Shown one piece after another: positions 34,177 to 45,439 of a stretch of 64,000 nt of DNA. The first letter of the stretch is position 1; every line of letters begins with the position of its first letter. The notes under the pieces were generated by a model. That model ran no database searches, was not told the origin of the DNA, and worked only from the letters and a program-made list of their open reading frames with translations. The position numbers and the translations under genes are program-made. This stretch comes from Auricularia sp. M13 (lineage: Eukaryota; Basidiomycota; Agaricomycetes; Auriculariales; Auriculariaceae): contig CM073194.1 of the NCBI GenBank assembly GCA_037042915.1, positions 3,968,001 to 4,032,000 on the forward strand. The letters are read 5' to 3'.

Positions 34177-35209
34177 TGTCGGATTGTTACGGCTACTGCA
34201 GTTGGTGGTTGTCGTCGAGGGGATGGGGGCGCATCCAGGTCGTGCAGGGCGTAAGGGAGCAAGCGAGGGCGTAAGGAGTCGTCAATTGACCCTGCGTCGA
34301 GCACGTCGTAGGGATTGCCAGCCGGAGACTGGTCAAACGCACGGCAACAACACGAGGCAGGCTCGACAAGCGCCCGGCGTCGCAGACTTGTTGCTCCGCA
34401 AGTATCCCGGGCCTCGCGTAGATTGTATCCCAGCCCAGCTTGTCTTCAGATCATCCACTGAGCGACGTCAACGCCAACCTGGACGGGACGTGCTTGCACC
34501 CGGCACGCAGCACTCGTTCGCGGAGGACGGCGAAAATCGTCGCGAACAAGCAGTTGGCCCTTGTGCGCTGCCCGCACTCAGCGATGCGTACGCACTCATC
34601 TCGACCTAAGTTCCATGAGATAGGGCAGAGAGTTCGATAGCGCCATCGGTGGAGACAAGAGCAAAACGGCAGAGGCGGCAGACAGCCAAGCTTTCCCGTA
34701 ATTCGCACGCTGGAGCACACTGGGGCCGTTGCGTTGGTTGATAGAGCGCTTACCGTGCTCTGGAAGACCTCGGGCGTCCAAGCAGACCGTCAACGGGTAT
34801 TCAGCAGAGTGTTGGGATAGCAGGTAAGGGTCTCAATCTTTTACGATTGGTCTTGCTAACATTTTATATGACTTTAAGTGACGTCGCGCGACGATCAGTG
34901 GCAAAAACGCTTCAATGAACCTGGCACACAATATCGCACTGCAAGTGATGACTCTTTTAGAGTTATTTCGACCCGCTGAACTCTGATCAGAGTAATATTG
35001 GATACTGAGGTATTGATACACAATTCACAGATTCGCCTCTGATAGACGATTACTGCTCTGAAAATGCTTCTCGGAGCGCCTTCAGTCCGAGTCGTCGAAG
35101 TCGTCACTGTCGTCTTCGTAGAGCCCAAGATCTACCTCTTGGCCGGCGTTCAAAGCGTTGATCTTCGTCGTTCAAATTTCAACTCCCGCAGCCGATCTCT
35201 CTTCAAACC
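34177..35209. other. No gene recognised
   Basis: Region between two divergent genes. Short frames on both strands look random. Confidence 0.45.
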
Positions 35210-36639
35210 ATGCTCGCGGAGCCGCCCGACGTACGCGGGGCCCACGATGACTCCCCGGTAGCTAATCAACTCCTTATTCTAAGCTCGCAGTTGCTGATGT
35301 TTGTCAACAGGAGTGGCCACCTGATCTTCCGTCCTGGCGCACATACCCGAGAAACTGTACGCTAAGGAACATGTACAATGTGTTCCTCTGGAAGGAGATG
35401 ATTCCTGCGTTCATGGAGCAAGGCGTAATACCTTATACTCCAGAGGTTGACTCTGGTCACCTCTTCTGGCGCGTACCACCTCCAGCTCCTGAGGGCATTC
35501 TCCCGCCTGGAGCCTACGAGACACATCCCGGGACGCGCACTCGACATATGCAACAACAAGTGAGGCTCTTCATCTTATATAACACCTCTTCCTCTGATCA
35601 CTGTCCGAAGTCTGCGTCAGTTTACCCTGCAGTCCTTTCCGATGGGAGTGACATCATGTTGAGGGTCGTGTCCAAGAAGCCGGGTGTCTCCCAAGAGCTT
35701 CGTATACTGCGATATCTCGCGCAGGAGCCTCAACGATCCATGGTGGAAAACCATGCCCTTCCGATTCTGCAGGAACTTACTTATCAAGATTGGACGTTCA
35801 TCGCAATACCACGATATGGCAGTACTCCTGTCTCGGACCCCACGTTCTGGAAGAGGCAGTGGTTCATTACGGCGAGAGAAATCTTCAACTTTGTAGAGCA
35901 GACTCTCGAGGTATGTTCTCTAATCACAGGTTGTATGAAGCTAAATCAAGGCATGGCACAGGCCTTCGCATTCCTTCACGACCACTTAATTGCGCACCAA
36001 GTATGTACCTATACATATCTGCAGCATCTACGAAGACTCATACATGAATAGGATATATCTGATCAGAACATCCTCGTCAATCACCTCGGCAGGGCGGATG
36101 CGGGCTACCTGAGCGCTTTCCCTTGCCGTTACTATGTGATTGACTTCGAGCACGCCGTCCAGTTTCCTGCGACGAGCTCTCCTGCTGAGCGGTGCAGAGT
36201 TGGCCCCCCTGTCGAAGGATTTGCCCCTGACCGACTTGCACCTGAGATTGGTGAACGGCCACATTATCCTATTGCGGCAGACGTTTGGCAACTTGGAGAG
36301 TTATATTTCTACCACTTCTCAGTAAGTAAGACTTCATTGAGTGACAAAGTCAATTCTGACCTACATATCGCGCAGTCTCAAACACAACTTCATCCCACGT
36401 TTCGGCGCATTGTCGCGTCGATGCTATCTCCGCAACCCGAGAACCGGCCCACGACTCGCGCAGCTCTTGAAGAGTTCCGCAATATGATGAAAGAAATAGA
36501 TGCGGAGACGCTGGATAGGGAAGTCACTCGCAACTACCTGTTCGACAACATCGAGCCAGAGCAGTACAATGCCCTTAGGAGCGCTTTTCTCCAGGGGCAT
36601 GATATCGAACATGTTAATCGTGACCTCCCAGATGAATGA
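35210..36639 (+). CDS. Atypical protein-kinase-like protein, paralogue C (389 aa)
   Basis: Six exons join in phase: 35210-35257, 35311-35559, 35611-35910, 35962-36000, 36052-36321 and 36376-36639. A family-specific N-terminal module (N-M-Y-N-V-F-L-W-K-E-M; G-I-L-P-P-G-A-Y-E-T) precedes the kinase-like domain. The beta-3 strand is I-M-L-R-V-V, the catalytic loop H-Q-D-I-S-D-Q-N, the metal-binding segment V-I-D-F-E-H-A, then A-D-V-W-Q-L-G and N-R-P-T. Arg replaces the usual Lys, and DFG is DFE. The fourth exon is 39 nt and ends inside HxD, exactly as in copies A and B, so the two subfamilies share an ancestral gene structure. Its closest relative is the inverted gene at 51826-50365. No signal peptide; probably cytosolic or nuclear. 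Confidence 0.78.
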
Positions 36640-36690
36640 GTAATCTAATATTTGAGTCCTAACTTGGTTGGAGACCCACACGTCACTGTG

Positions 36691-38971
36691 CTATAATCCA
36701 GCGTTGAATGTCGGCGTCCCGAGACTTCTGCGAACAGACTCTCCGCGCTTCATGAGCCAGACAATTGGAAGGAAGAATGCCACGCATATGATCGTATAAA
36801 CCGTGAACGACCATTGGAAACCGACTCGATCTGCGAATGGCAGTCTGCGAAGTAAATGCATGAGCCGTCTGCCGGACCAGTTTCTCGGACTCACGAGTAG
36901 AAAGCAAGCGTACACCCAAAGACTTGTCGGATGAAATTGAACAGCGAAGCGATCTGCAGGGAACATGTTAGCACGGCGCGAAACTGACGGGATTAGGCTG
37001 AGGATGACCTCGCTTGTCTGAGGCTTGTAGCAGTCTGCGCAATACGTATAAGTAACACTCTGCAGTCAATGATCAATCGACATCGACGTAGACAGAAATT
37101 GAAGCATACAGCCACGACCTGAAGCCCAAACGACGAGATGGCCATTCCTACGCACGGCGCAGCTACTGGGGACTCAAAGTGGACCGTAAGACCGTAAATG
37201 AGAAGACCGGTCTACGCGGGCCCGCGGAGAGTTAGCGCGGCCGACTGAAAGGTGGTCCGCAGCTTACAGGTACGAGAATTGCCCCCGTCCAAATGGCGCT
37301 CAGGCGCACTTCTGGCACGATGGTATGCGAGCGTTTGCGGGCACGGCGCATCATCATATCCATTATCGGACCGCTGGCAAACTCGCCGAGAGAAGAGCCG
37401 ACGAGGAGGGAGAGGCCCAGTGCCAGCCCGAGGCGGCTAGGCGTTAATCCATACAGACGACTGCGAATAGTATTGTGAGTCGGGACGGAATTTCTACTGA
37501 TTTGAGGCTACCTGAACGTTGCGGCGACCGTGACAGCAAATTCAATTGAGGCATATGCATACTCATTACTTTTCTCAGCAAGCAATCAGGATGAAATGGG
37601 CACGCGCACCAGAACGGAGTAGTAGGTAGCCGATAACAAGACGCTTGGATACATTGCCCTTGAAGAGCATCAGTGTTGACGACTGAGTTTACCGGGACAT
37701 ACATTTGAAAGGGACGAGTGACATCGCGCCAACGAAGCCTCTTCCCAGGCCACCTAAAGCCCCACAAGCCAAACCTCGAGATCAGCGTTTTTTCTTGCAT
37801 GATGCTACCTTCCTTCTGGTCTCGGAAGAATAACGTCTCAGGCAGTGCGACAGTCATGAAGATGAACATCGCGCCGTGAAGAATCGCGGAGAGGTAGAAG
37901 CACCAGCGCCACCCAACTGTTTCGGCGATGAACCTTTTGAGAGTTAGAGAGATGTTAATGAAGACACGCAGCTAGCTCACCCGCCAGGAATCGGAGAAAG
38001 ATGTGCCCCGTTCGTAAGGAAAACGGTGAATATACCCATTGCACGTCCTCTTCAGCGGAGATTATTATCGGAAAGGGCTCGTCATGGTTCGTTCGTACGT
38101 ACCGCTCGTGCAGGAAGAACACATCGGCAACCGTGCCAGCTCCCAAGGCAAGCGGCGCAGAGAATCCTAATCCGTTGAATACCTGGAACAAGTTTGATTC
38201 AGAACCGTCTCCAAATAAGGACCCGTCAGAGTCCTTACTCGCGCCAGCACAAGCGTGCCATACGTCTGAGCGCGCGCAGAACCAAGAGCACTCGCTGCCG
38301 TCAGGAGAGCACTGAAGAGGTAGACAGGGCGGCGGCCGTAGACATTGGCTAGTGGAATCCACAGGAGAGACTATTGGTGTGGTGAGCTTCAAGCGATATC
38401 TCGCAGGGAGCTCCAAAACGGCACATACGCCGACGCCCCCGAGAGCAACTATATGCAATGGATCAGGTACAGGAATTCTTGCCATTGCGTTCGACACATA
38501 CTTGCGACTGTCGTCTGATACGAAGCTTGTACCGTCGTGATCTTGAACTCGTGCGCGAGGTCGACGAACGCAGGGTTCACAGCTGCGGAGCTGAACTGGC
38601 CGAGAAGGGCCATCATGCTAACTCTTTTATGGGGAAGTATTCAGCGCACGCAGGAGGGTAAAACAGTTAAACGTACTGGAGTAAAATGAGGTATTTCAGC
38701 CACTGCGGCCAGCTGAGCGGGTCATCCGCGCGCTCTGTCGGCTGCGGCACGAGTGGGAGACCATGGCTATCAATCGAAGCAGACAAACTGTTGGTCTTCC
38801 TGTTCGATTTCAGTGGCATCGTGCTGACCTGTCTCGCTTCAGAGCAGTTTCTACTTTAAAGTCACGTGAGTACTCCCGCACGATACTTTCAATGTTTGGT
38901 TCAGTACCTTGTGTAACTTCCGCCTCTACCTTCTCATCCACCTCGTTCGCTTTCAGGGATGGGTCGGCCAT
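36691..38971 (-). CDS. Major facilitator superfamily transporter
   Basis: Minus-strand multi-exon gene starting M-A-D-P-S-L at 38971, with an acidic cytosolic N terminus. It continues with H-G-L-P-L-V-P-Q-P-T-E-R-A-D-D-P-L-S-W-P, the lead-in typical of fungal MFS drug/metabolite transporters. Hydrophobic segments follow with N-V-Y-G-R-R-P (loop 2-3 signature), A-G-T-V-A-D-V-F-F-L-H-E-R, G-R-A-M-G-I-F-T-V-F-L-T-N-G-A-H, and A-L-P-E-T-L-F-F-R before the central loop. The second half ends with a hydrophobic helix and an Arg-rich cytosolic tail (stop at 36691). This is a plasma-membrane exporter or importer; the substrate cannot be read from sequence. Exon borders were checked only at selected junctions (for example 38847 region and 38095 region) and looked intact. 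Confidence 0.8.
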
Positions 38972-39324
38972 GGCTTTGGTACTATAAGCAGGAAGAAGGT
39001 GGGAGGAAGAGTGGCGGACCGGGTCACCGGTCATCGAAGCTGGAGCGGCATCCCGACGCGGGAACACTTGAAGTCAAACGTCCCGCGATAATTCCGCATG
39101 CCTGAGCGATAAATGCGAACACAGCTACCGCGAGACAACAGCAGGCACGCTAGAGCGATGTACGGTTTCCGAGGATGTGGCTTCAGACGCATCTTAGTTT
39201 CTCGAGAGCGCTTCGCAGGTTGCAGATCCGCCGGATAGGTGTTGTTAGTTGGGCTGGCAGTCTCCGGAGCCCGCGAGAAGGCCCATATAAGCCCATGGTC
39301 GTTCAACAGGGAAGCAGCGCAACC

Positions 39325-40212
39325 ATGTCAGCCTCCGACTCCAAGCTCTCCCCAGGCGCGCACTCGTTCACAACTCCTAGCGGTGCTACGTTATCGTACC
39401 ATGTAACGGGGAAGGGTCCAAGGGTGCTTATCAATGTCGCGCCGGGCTGGGGAGCTGCCTCGTTAGCGTACCAAGGTGTCTTCACCGACCTGCTCGCGGA
39501 CACATTTACGATCGCCCACCTGGAATGCCGCGGCACCCGCGCATCGTCGTTCCCAGACGACCTGAGCGAGATGAGCAGCTGGCACATGGCCGCGGACGTC
39601 GAGGCGCTGCGCGAGCATCTGGGGCTGGAGAGCGCCGACGTCGCGGGGCACAGCAACGGCGCGACCATCGCGCTCTGGCACGCGATCCGGTTCCCGGGCC
39701 GCACGCGCCGCCTGGCGCTGCTGGGCGCCGACGTGCTGGGCACGCCGCGCCAGGAGGCGCTGGCGCGCATGCTCGAGGCGCGCGCGGCAGCCGGGGAGCA
39801 GGAGCACGTTGACGCGTTTAGGGAATACATCCGCAGGGCGGCGGACCTGAAGACCGACGAAGAGATGCAGAGCTGGTTTGGCAAGTTCATGCAGCTCTAC
39901 GTCGCCCAGCCGGCGCGCGACAGGGCCGCGTGGGCTGCCTCGTTCTCTAATGCGCCTCAAGTCCGTGTCATGCAGGCGCAGGCGCTCGCCGAGGACCAGC
40001 ATCCCGACCAGACGCCGTTTTTGGAGCAGGTCACCGCGCGCACGCTGCTTCTGGTCGGCAAGGAGGACTTTGTCTGCCCGCCCGTCGTGAGCGAGATCGC
40101 GGCTGCTAAGATCAAGGACAGCAGCCTCGTGGTCATTGAAGACTGTGGGCACGCGCCGTGGATCGAGAAACCAGAGCAATTTGCCAAAGTCATGCGAGAC
40201 TTCTTCGTGTAA
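39325..40212 (+). CDS. Alpha/beta hydrolase (295 aa), intronless
   Basis: A single exon encodes a complete alpha/beta-hydrolase fold. The oxyanion region is A-P-G-W-G-A, the nucleophile elbow is A-G-H-S-N-G (Ser), the acid is in V-G-K-E-D-F-V-C-P-P (Asp), and the base in E-D-C-G-H-A-P-W (His). The order resembles prolyl iminopeptidase-like or dienelactone/haloperoxidase-type hydrolases. No signal peptide, so cytosolic; substrate unknown. The start at 39325 is preferred over the upstream in-frame ATGs (39175, 39295): the fold begins shortly after it and a CATATAAG box lies about 35 bp upstream of it. The lack of introns and very GC-rich, bacterial-like body contrast with neighbours. Confidence 0.8.
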   Translation: MSASDSKLSPGAHSFTTPSGATLSYHVTGKGPRVLINVAPGWGAASLAYQGVFTDLLADTFTIAHLECRGTRASSFPDDLSEMSSWHMAADVEALREHLGLESADVAGHSNGATIALWHAIRFPGRTRRLALLGADVLGTPRQEALARMLEARAAAGEQEHVDAFREYIRRAADLKTDEEMQSWFGKFMQLYVAQPARDRAAWAASFSNAPQVRVMQAQALAEDQHPDQTPFLEQVTARTLLLVGKEDFVCPPVVSEIAAAKIKDSSLVVIEDCGHAPWIEKPEQFAKVMRDFFV

Positions 40213-40351
40213 CTTGAACGTAGCGCGACGAGCGGGGATGAAATTGCATTCTGATGCAAAGAGCCTACATTCCAGCCAACAAGATGAGTAATATAATCTA
40301 ATTTTCATGCAGAGGGGAGTGCCCGGCGCAGTTGAGTTGGCCACAAGTCGT

Positions 40352-41370
40352 TCACGCGTCGATGAACTTGTGAACGTTCTCAAGCCACGAGACGTACTCC
40401 TACAAACAATTGTGAGCAATGGCGAACTTCATCATGCTCCTGAACACACCTTTTGTTCCTTGTACTCGGCAAAGTCAGGGATGAAGAGAGCGAGGCTTTC
40501 GTCGATTCCACGCTCGCTCAGGAAGCGCTCGAACTCCTCCTGGACGGCGACATCGAGCTGCTCGAACTGCGGGCCAAAGTACAGGCCGCGGCGCTTCCAG
40601 TCCGCCTCGGCACCGTCGCCATGCGCGACAGCAGCATCGGCGTAGTAGGCGATGCTGTCTGCGAGGAATGCACCATCCTGCGCGAGAGCATCGATGACCA
40701 GGGCGCCGGGGCTCGTCGCCTTGGTTATGGTAATCGAGCAGCGGATGGGGTACGAGAAGGGCTGGTCTTCGTTGATCTCGCCGTCCTCCTCTTCGGTCGG
40801 GAAGTCCTCGTCAGGCGACTGGTCAACGTCCGAGACCGAGAAGACGAGCTTGATCCTGTCCGATGCTCAGCACAGGTTACAGCCAACTAGCCGTATGCTT
40901 ACTGCTCGTTGCCGAACTTGCGAGTCAGCGTGACCTCGTCGCCTCCAGGCTGCTCGGAAATCTGAAAATTTTCGCATCAACAGCTAGAATCGAAATCTTT
41001 GCATTGGGCTAAATGGAACTCACAGTCCAGATGCCCTGGTCCTTGAATGCCTTCAAAAACTCAGGAACCTCGCCCGGCGCCGTGCCTTCAGCGTTCGTGA
41101 GCTCGTACTTGAGCTCTTCCTGGAGCTTGGCCGACAAGGCAGCGTCGCCTGTAGAGTGTATGGGTACCCCAGGGCTGGAATAAAACAGTTTTGCTCACTG
41201 GAACCCTCGCTGCGCGCAGCCGAGCTAACGGTGAACGCGCGAGCCGCAACGCGCGGTGCCATGCGCGCCGCAATCGAAACGCGGGCAGGCACAGCTGTCG
41301 AGACGCTGCGGGCACGGGACACGGTGCGCAGAGCGCTGGTAAGACCCTTGAGTTGGCGCAGAGCAGACAT
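40352..41370 (-). CDS. MAM33: Mitochondrial p32/gC1qR-family acidic protein Mam33
   Basis: Acidic matrix protein of the MAM33/p32 family, linked to mitochondrial ribosome assembly and translation in yeast. Five exons join in phase: 41370-41199, 41148-41024, 40961-40903, 40855-40450 and 40399-40352 (269 aa). The N terminus is Arg/Ser/Ala-rich without acidic residues, a good mitochondrial presequence. The mature part starts L-Q-E-E-L-K-Y-E-L, passes through an acidic loop (D-E-D-F-P-T-E-E-E-D-G), Y-F-G-P-Q-F-E-Q-L-D, and ends with Y-V-S-W-L-E-N-V-H-K-F-I, all in the family order. ATG at 41370 was chosen because it begins the presequence; upstream in-frame ATG codons are not needed. Confidence 0.92.
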
Positions 41371-41703
41371 TTTGGTGCAGACGAATGAGGCTGAGAGAAA
41401 CGAAGCGGAAAGCAAGATTTTAGCTGAGCCCCGGAAGCAAAACGTCTCAGCCGTGCTCCGAACTTGGTTCGCACAAAGAATTTCAGTCCTTCACTCTAGA
41501 ATGGCTCTTCAGATAGAGAATGCTTCTTTTTCTATAAGCCGTACAGACAACGTACTAGGAGAGGTATCTAAGGAATGCCTAATCCACATTTTTGCAAAAT
41601 TTCTTTCGCCCTGCGCGTTTAAACTGTTACAAGTATACATTTGACAGCGTAGAATGTCTATAATGAACCAGATGTTGAGAGTTGCGGGGGCAATAGCGTT
41701 GCC
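41371..41703. other. Intergenic
   Basis: Promoter side of MAM33 and 3' side of the DUF924-like gene. No other feature seen. Confidence 0.5.
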
Positions 41704-42609
41704 TCAGCCTCCCAACGGTGTCCACCTGCCCGCACGGATGTCTTCGAGGATGCGCTGCTCGATTTCGGGCGCAACACACCCCAGCCGGTTGAAGGAATCC
41801 AAGAACTCCTTCTCCTTCTCTGCATCCTGGCGGCCGAGGGCGCCGTTATAGAATGGGCAGCGACCGTTAAAGAAACGAATGAGCTGAGCCTGGCCCTCGT
41901 AAATCGTCAACACCCAATAAGCCCACTCGTGCATCGTAATTTCACCGGAATCCCGCTTCGGTGGGCCCGCCCGTAGTATTTGGAAGAGGTGGATAGGTTG
42001 AGTGACTGGTGAAGGAACGTTCGGGTCCGTCGTGTGCGTGCGCTCCTCGACGGCAGAGCGGATAACATGCACGCTCCGGTGCAGTATATCGTGGTCTGCG
42101 AGGTCCTCCGAGTGAAGGAGCGGGGAGAGAAACCAGAGGTTGACAACGAGCCAGTGGCCAAAAGTGTATCCCAGCTCCAGCCAGCGGTGCAGCGCGTCTG
42201 GACGAAGGTTGTCTGGGAGCGCGACGAGACGCCGCGTCGTCCGGAGGGCAAGCGCGTCGAAGAACCCGAGAATCCACCGCTCGTCCATGCCTTCGAGCAG
42301 GAGGCGGGGGGCCTGGTCGAGCAGCAAGAGGAGACCGATGACCTGCACCGGGAACGTGGGGTCTTCGGGCGGCGGGAGAAAGCGCGAGAGCTCCGGAAAT
42401 TCGTCCAGCGGTATGGTGCTCAGCTCTTTCAACGCGGGATAGCAGGTGGCGCGTAACGAGGCAAGGTCGAGCTGCCCATTATAATACCGGTTTACGACGG
42501 CGGCGAAGTTCACCTCGTGTTCCTTGGGCCAGGGAATGCACTCGTTGAAGATGTCGTGGAGCAGCCCCGGAGTGAGGATGGTGGCTAAGCGTGACCGGTG
42601 ATCTGACAT
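41704..42609 (-). CDS. DUF924-like protein, paralogue 2 (301 aa)
   Basis: Intronless paralogue of the gene at 26452-27366. It keeps the family marks L-L-L-L-D-Q-A-P-R-L-L-L-E-G-M-D-E-R-W, L-S-P-L-L-H-S-E-D-L, F-Y-N-G-A-L-G-R and the end G-R-W-T-P-L-G-G. Differences are spread over the whole length, with one short length change in the middle, which indicates an older duplication with both copies kept open. The start M-S-D at 42609 aligns with the paralogue; four upstream in-frame codons (from 42621) do not. The molecular role of DUF924 is unknown. Confidence 0.75.
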   Translation of the reverse strand: MSDHRSRLATILTPGLLHDIFNECIPWPKEHEVNFAAVVNRYYNGQLDLASLRATCYPALKELSTIPLDEFPELSRFLPPPEDPTFPVQVIGLLLLLDQAPRLLLEGMDERWILGFFDALALRTTRRLVALPDNLRPDALHRWLELGYTFGHWLVVNLWFLSPLLHSEDLADHDILHRSVHVIRSAVEERTHTTDPNVPSPVTQPIHLFQILRAGPPKRDSGEITMHEWAYWVLTIYEGQAQLIRFFNGRCPFYNGALGRQDAEKEKEFLDSFNRLGCVAPEIEQRILEDIRAGRWTPLGG

Positions 42610-42966
42610 GGTGACTTCCAAGCAGGGGCTGGTGCGTGCAGAGCCTGAAGGATATGGCTAGAGCCAGATTTTGGCATCCGACGCGGATCAATCCCTCCCC
42701 CACTGGGGTCCTCAGTCATCGCTGACATGCATACTGCACGTCAGAATCGCTTATGCAGCATCGCCAGATTCAGAGACTGCATATAGGTATGTCAATGGGA
42801 TTCACCACCGTATCTCCAACAAGCTTGCTCTGTATTACGCCGGCGCTACGTCTAACTGAACATTGCCATGATTGCCCAGGAATTGCCCGGTCCAATCAGC
42901 ATGGAGACTAACCTACAAGAGGACAAGGACAAGGGAAAGCACAAAGTCGGCGTCGGACGCGCGGGA
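42610..42966. other. Intergenic
   Basis: No feature recognised between the DUF924-like start and the F-box gene stop. Confidence 0.5.
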
Positions 42967-45439
42967 TCAAGCTACGGCTTCGCGAATGTCGTCCGGCGAC
43001 GTGAAAAACTCAGTCATGCCTGACCGCTTGTGAATCGTCTTGAGGCGGACAGGCCGGGGTTCGTCAATCCGTGGAACGTAACCTTTTTCCCACATCCGGT
43101 CGCCGTCGTCAAGCATGAGATCAGAATGACTGTGAATAATCATGCATCAGCCATGTGCCCTTCTGGTACTGAGAGCAAGAGCTGTTGCTTACCACTTGGC
43201 CCAGTGCTTCTTCATCTTACGGTAATGAATTTCGCGATAGTCGTAATGCTCGTCCAGTGGACACGCGGTGCAGAAAGTCCTCCAGTTGCACCCCGGGTAC
43301 TGATTCCGGTAGGAGGGAGGCGCAATATCTGCAGCTTCTTGTTCGGCTTCCGGCGATAATCGTTTCCAGGTCATGGCTTCGGGAGAAATTTCATTTGCAT
43401 GGGCGTTGAGATAGTGCAACACCTGTAGAGCCATGAGAGACAGTCATTGAGATGAAGAAGAGGGCGACGTACGCATCTCCACCAGGTTCGGGCAGTGAGG
43501 TAGCTAAGAGGCCGACGCTGTAAGCAGACACCGCACACCAGGCGCGCATCGTTGCCATCCATGACAATGCTTTCTTCCATAGCAGGATCGCGTCCGCAAG
43601 CACGAACGATACCTTGTATGAGACTTTGCAGAGGACGATGCAGACTCATATGCTGCGGATTCCACCGGACAGTCTTAGGATACTTAGCACCGTCGACCGG
43701 AGCAAGCATGTGCCCGCGCAGACACTCGTGGTTCATGACCTCCGGAAAGACCAGAGCTTCGGCGGAAACAGCAGCGACGCGTCTGCGGAACGGGCTCGTC
43801 AAGTGAGTGCATTCCGGATTCGTGCACTTGTACACCGACGTCGCCAGGCTCAGATACATCTCGGCCTCTTCCCAGTCGATTTCCGGAGGCGGCGCGATAT
43901 CCCAGAGCGGTTCCAGTTCGCCGCCCTCCCATTTGATCAGGGTGTCGAAAAGCCCGATATGCCAGAAAAGACCCAGTACGAGTTCGTCCTGCCAGTACTC
44001 GTGATCCAAGTGTATCTTCTCCTCGGCAGCCTGGAAAGAGGACAGTGTTACCGGTGCATAGTCCGTGCTTGGCCGTTCGACGATCTCCTTGACGTGCGGA
44101 AAGTCCATGAACTCGCCCAGCGTGACAGTGGCTAGAGGCGCGCGCCTCCAGTTACGACCACGCCAGACGGTGCTGAAATGCTCGTACGCAAGCTTTCGAC
44201 GCTGCCAGTGAAGTTCCATACGGTGTTCAGCCTCTAGTGGGGCTAAAACCTTCAGAGCGTAGGACACAATCTCGGATTTGACGATGGGCCACTCTGGGTT
44301 GGAAGCGCCGTCAGCCGAGGACTACGAAATAGCCAAGAACATAGCACTCACCATCCTCTCTCACCAACTTGGGGATTTGAAATAATCTATGCTTTCCAAG
44401 CGAGAGATTACCAGTATTGAATTTTTTGTCCCATATCGCAAGATCCCAAGCCCTGGTTTGTTCCTTACAAAGACGATTTAGGATGCTGCATACGAATAAG
44501 CGCTAGGTACATTACGCTCCATGAGAGAGATAACTCACTTCCTGTGACGATGCGCCAGCACCGCTTCATACGCCTTTTCGTATGGTGCATCGAAGTAATC
44601 GCGAGCCTCTGAACAGCGACTTGCGTGCTGGAAACCAAGGGAATATGAGTGCCGCGATCGAATGCAGGCAACAAAACGCTTGCCTCCGTCACACATTTGA
44701 CAAATGAACGCCGTTCGCCGATGTGGGCCTTCAACAGATGATCCGGCACCTCAGATAATTCCACCACTACCTTTGCGATCCGGGTCGGTTGGGTGACGTA
44801 GCTGGTCGAATATTTGGGGACGTAGGACCATGTTCTCTCTGTGGGTAGCAGTTCGTGAAAAGGCACGTGTGGTGCGCGAATGTTTCGCTCAGGAACAGGA
44901 ATAAGCCTGTACGAATCATTGCAGTAAGCATCGTTGCACATGGACTGAGTTGAAGACAGAAAATTTTACTTCTTCTTCAGGCATTTATCACACAGGCGTG
45001 TACCCAGTGCCCAAAAGTTATTGCCTGAGTGCCTAATGTATACCCCACAGCTCTACGAGTGTCGTGAGCCACACTCATCCGAACGCAGACATTGGAAGTA
45101 CCTCGCAATCCTTCTCAAAGGCAAGCCAGGCAAAGCGCGGGCCGTTGAGCCATGTTGTGCTCTCCGGCATCCCTGGCCATGCATCGAGCACATGGTTCCA
45201 CAGCGACCGCGAAGTCCGGGAGCGAAGCTCGCGGCGGAGGGCTCGACTTGTGCGCGATAGATGCAAAAGGTCTTGGGGGTACAAGTGTCTGCATATCTGT
45301 AAACAATGGTCAACAGGGATATATGCACAATAAGCACATTCTATACCTCGAAGAAGACGTCGCGGGACAACGTGTAACGAGGAGCGAGCGACAACGGCAC
45401 TGCCGGCTTTGCGGCGTTGGGTGCAGCATGAGTGTCCAT
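42967..45439 (-). CDS. F-box protein, basidiomycete type
   Basis: Probable substrate-recognition subunit of an SCF ubiquitin ligase. Exon 1 (45439-45347) and exon 2 (from 45296) join to D-V-F-F-E-I-C-R-H-L-Y-P-Q-D-L-L-H-L-S-R-T-S-R-A-style F-box sequence, followed by W-N-H-V-L-D-A-W-P-G-M-P. A short cysteine exon (R-L-C-D-K-C) and L-I-P-V-P-E-R-N follow. A long middle region (H-W-Q-R-R-K-L-A-Y; E-F-M-D-F-P) ends with several C-x2-C or C-x-C-type pairs (Y-K-C-T-N-P-E-C; V-C-G-V-C; F-C-T-A-C-P). The last exon ends F-F-T-S-P-D-D-I-R at the stop 42967. This layout is common in large F-box expansions of Agaricomycetes. Some middle exon borders (44700-44300) were fitted by phase only. Confidence 0.7.
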
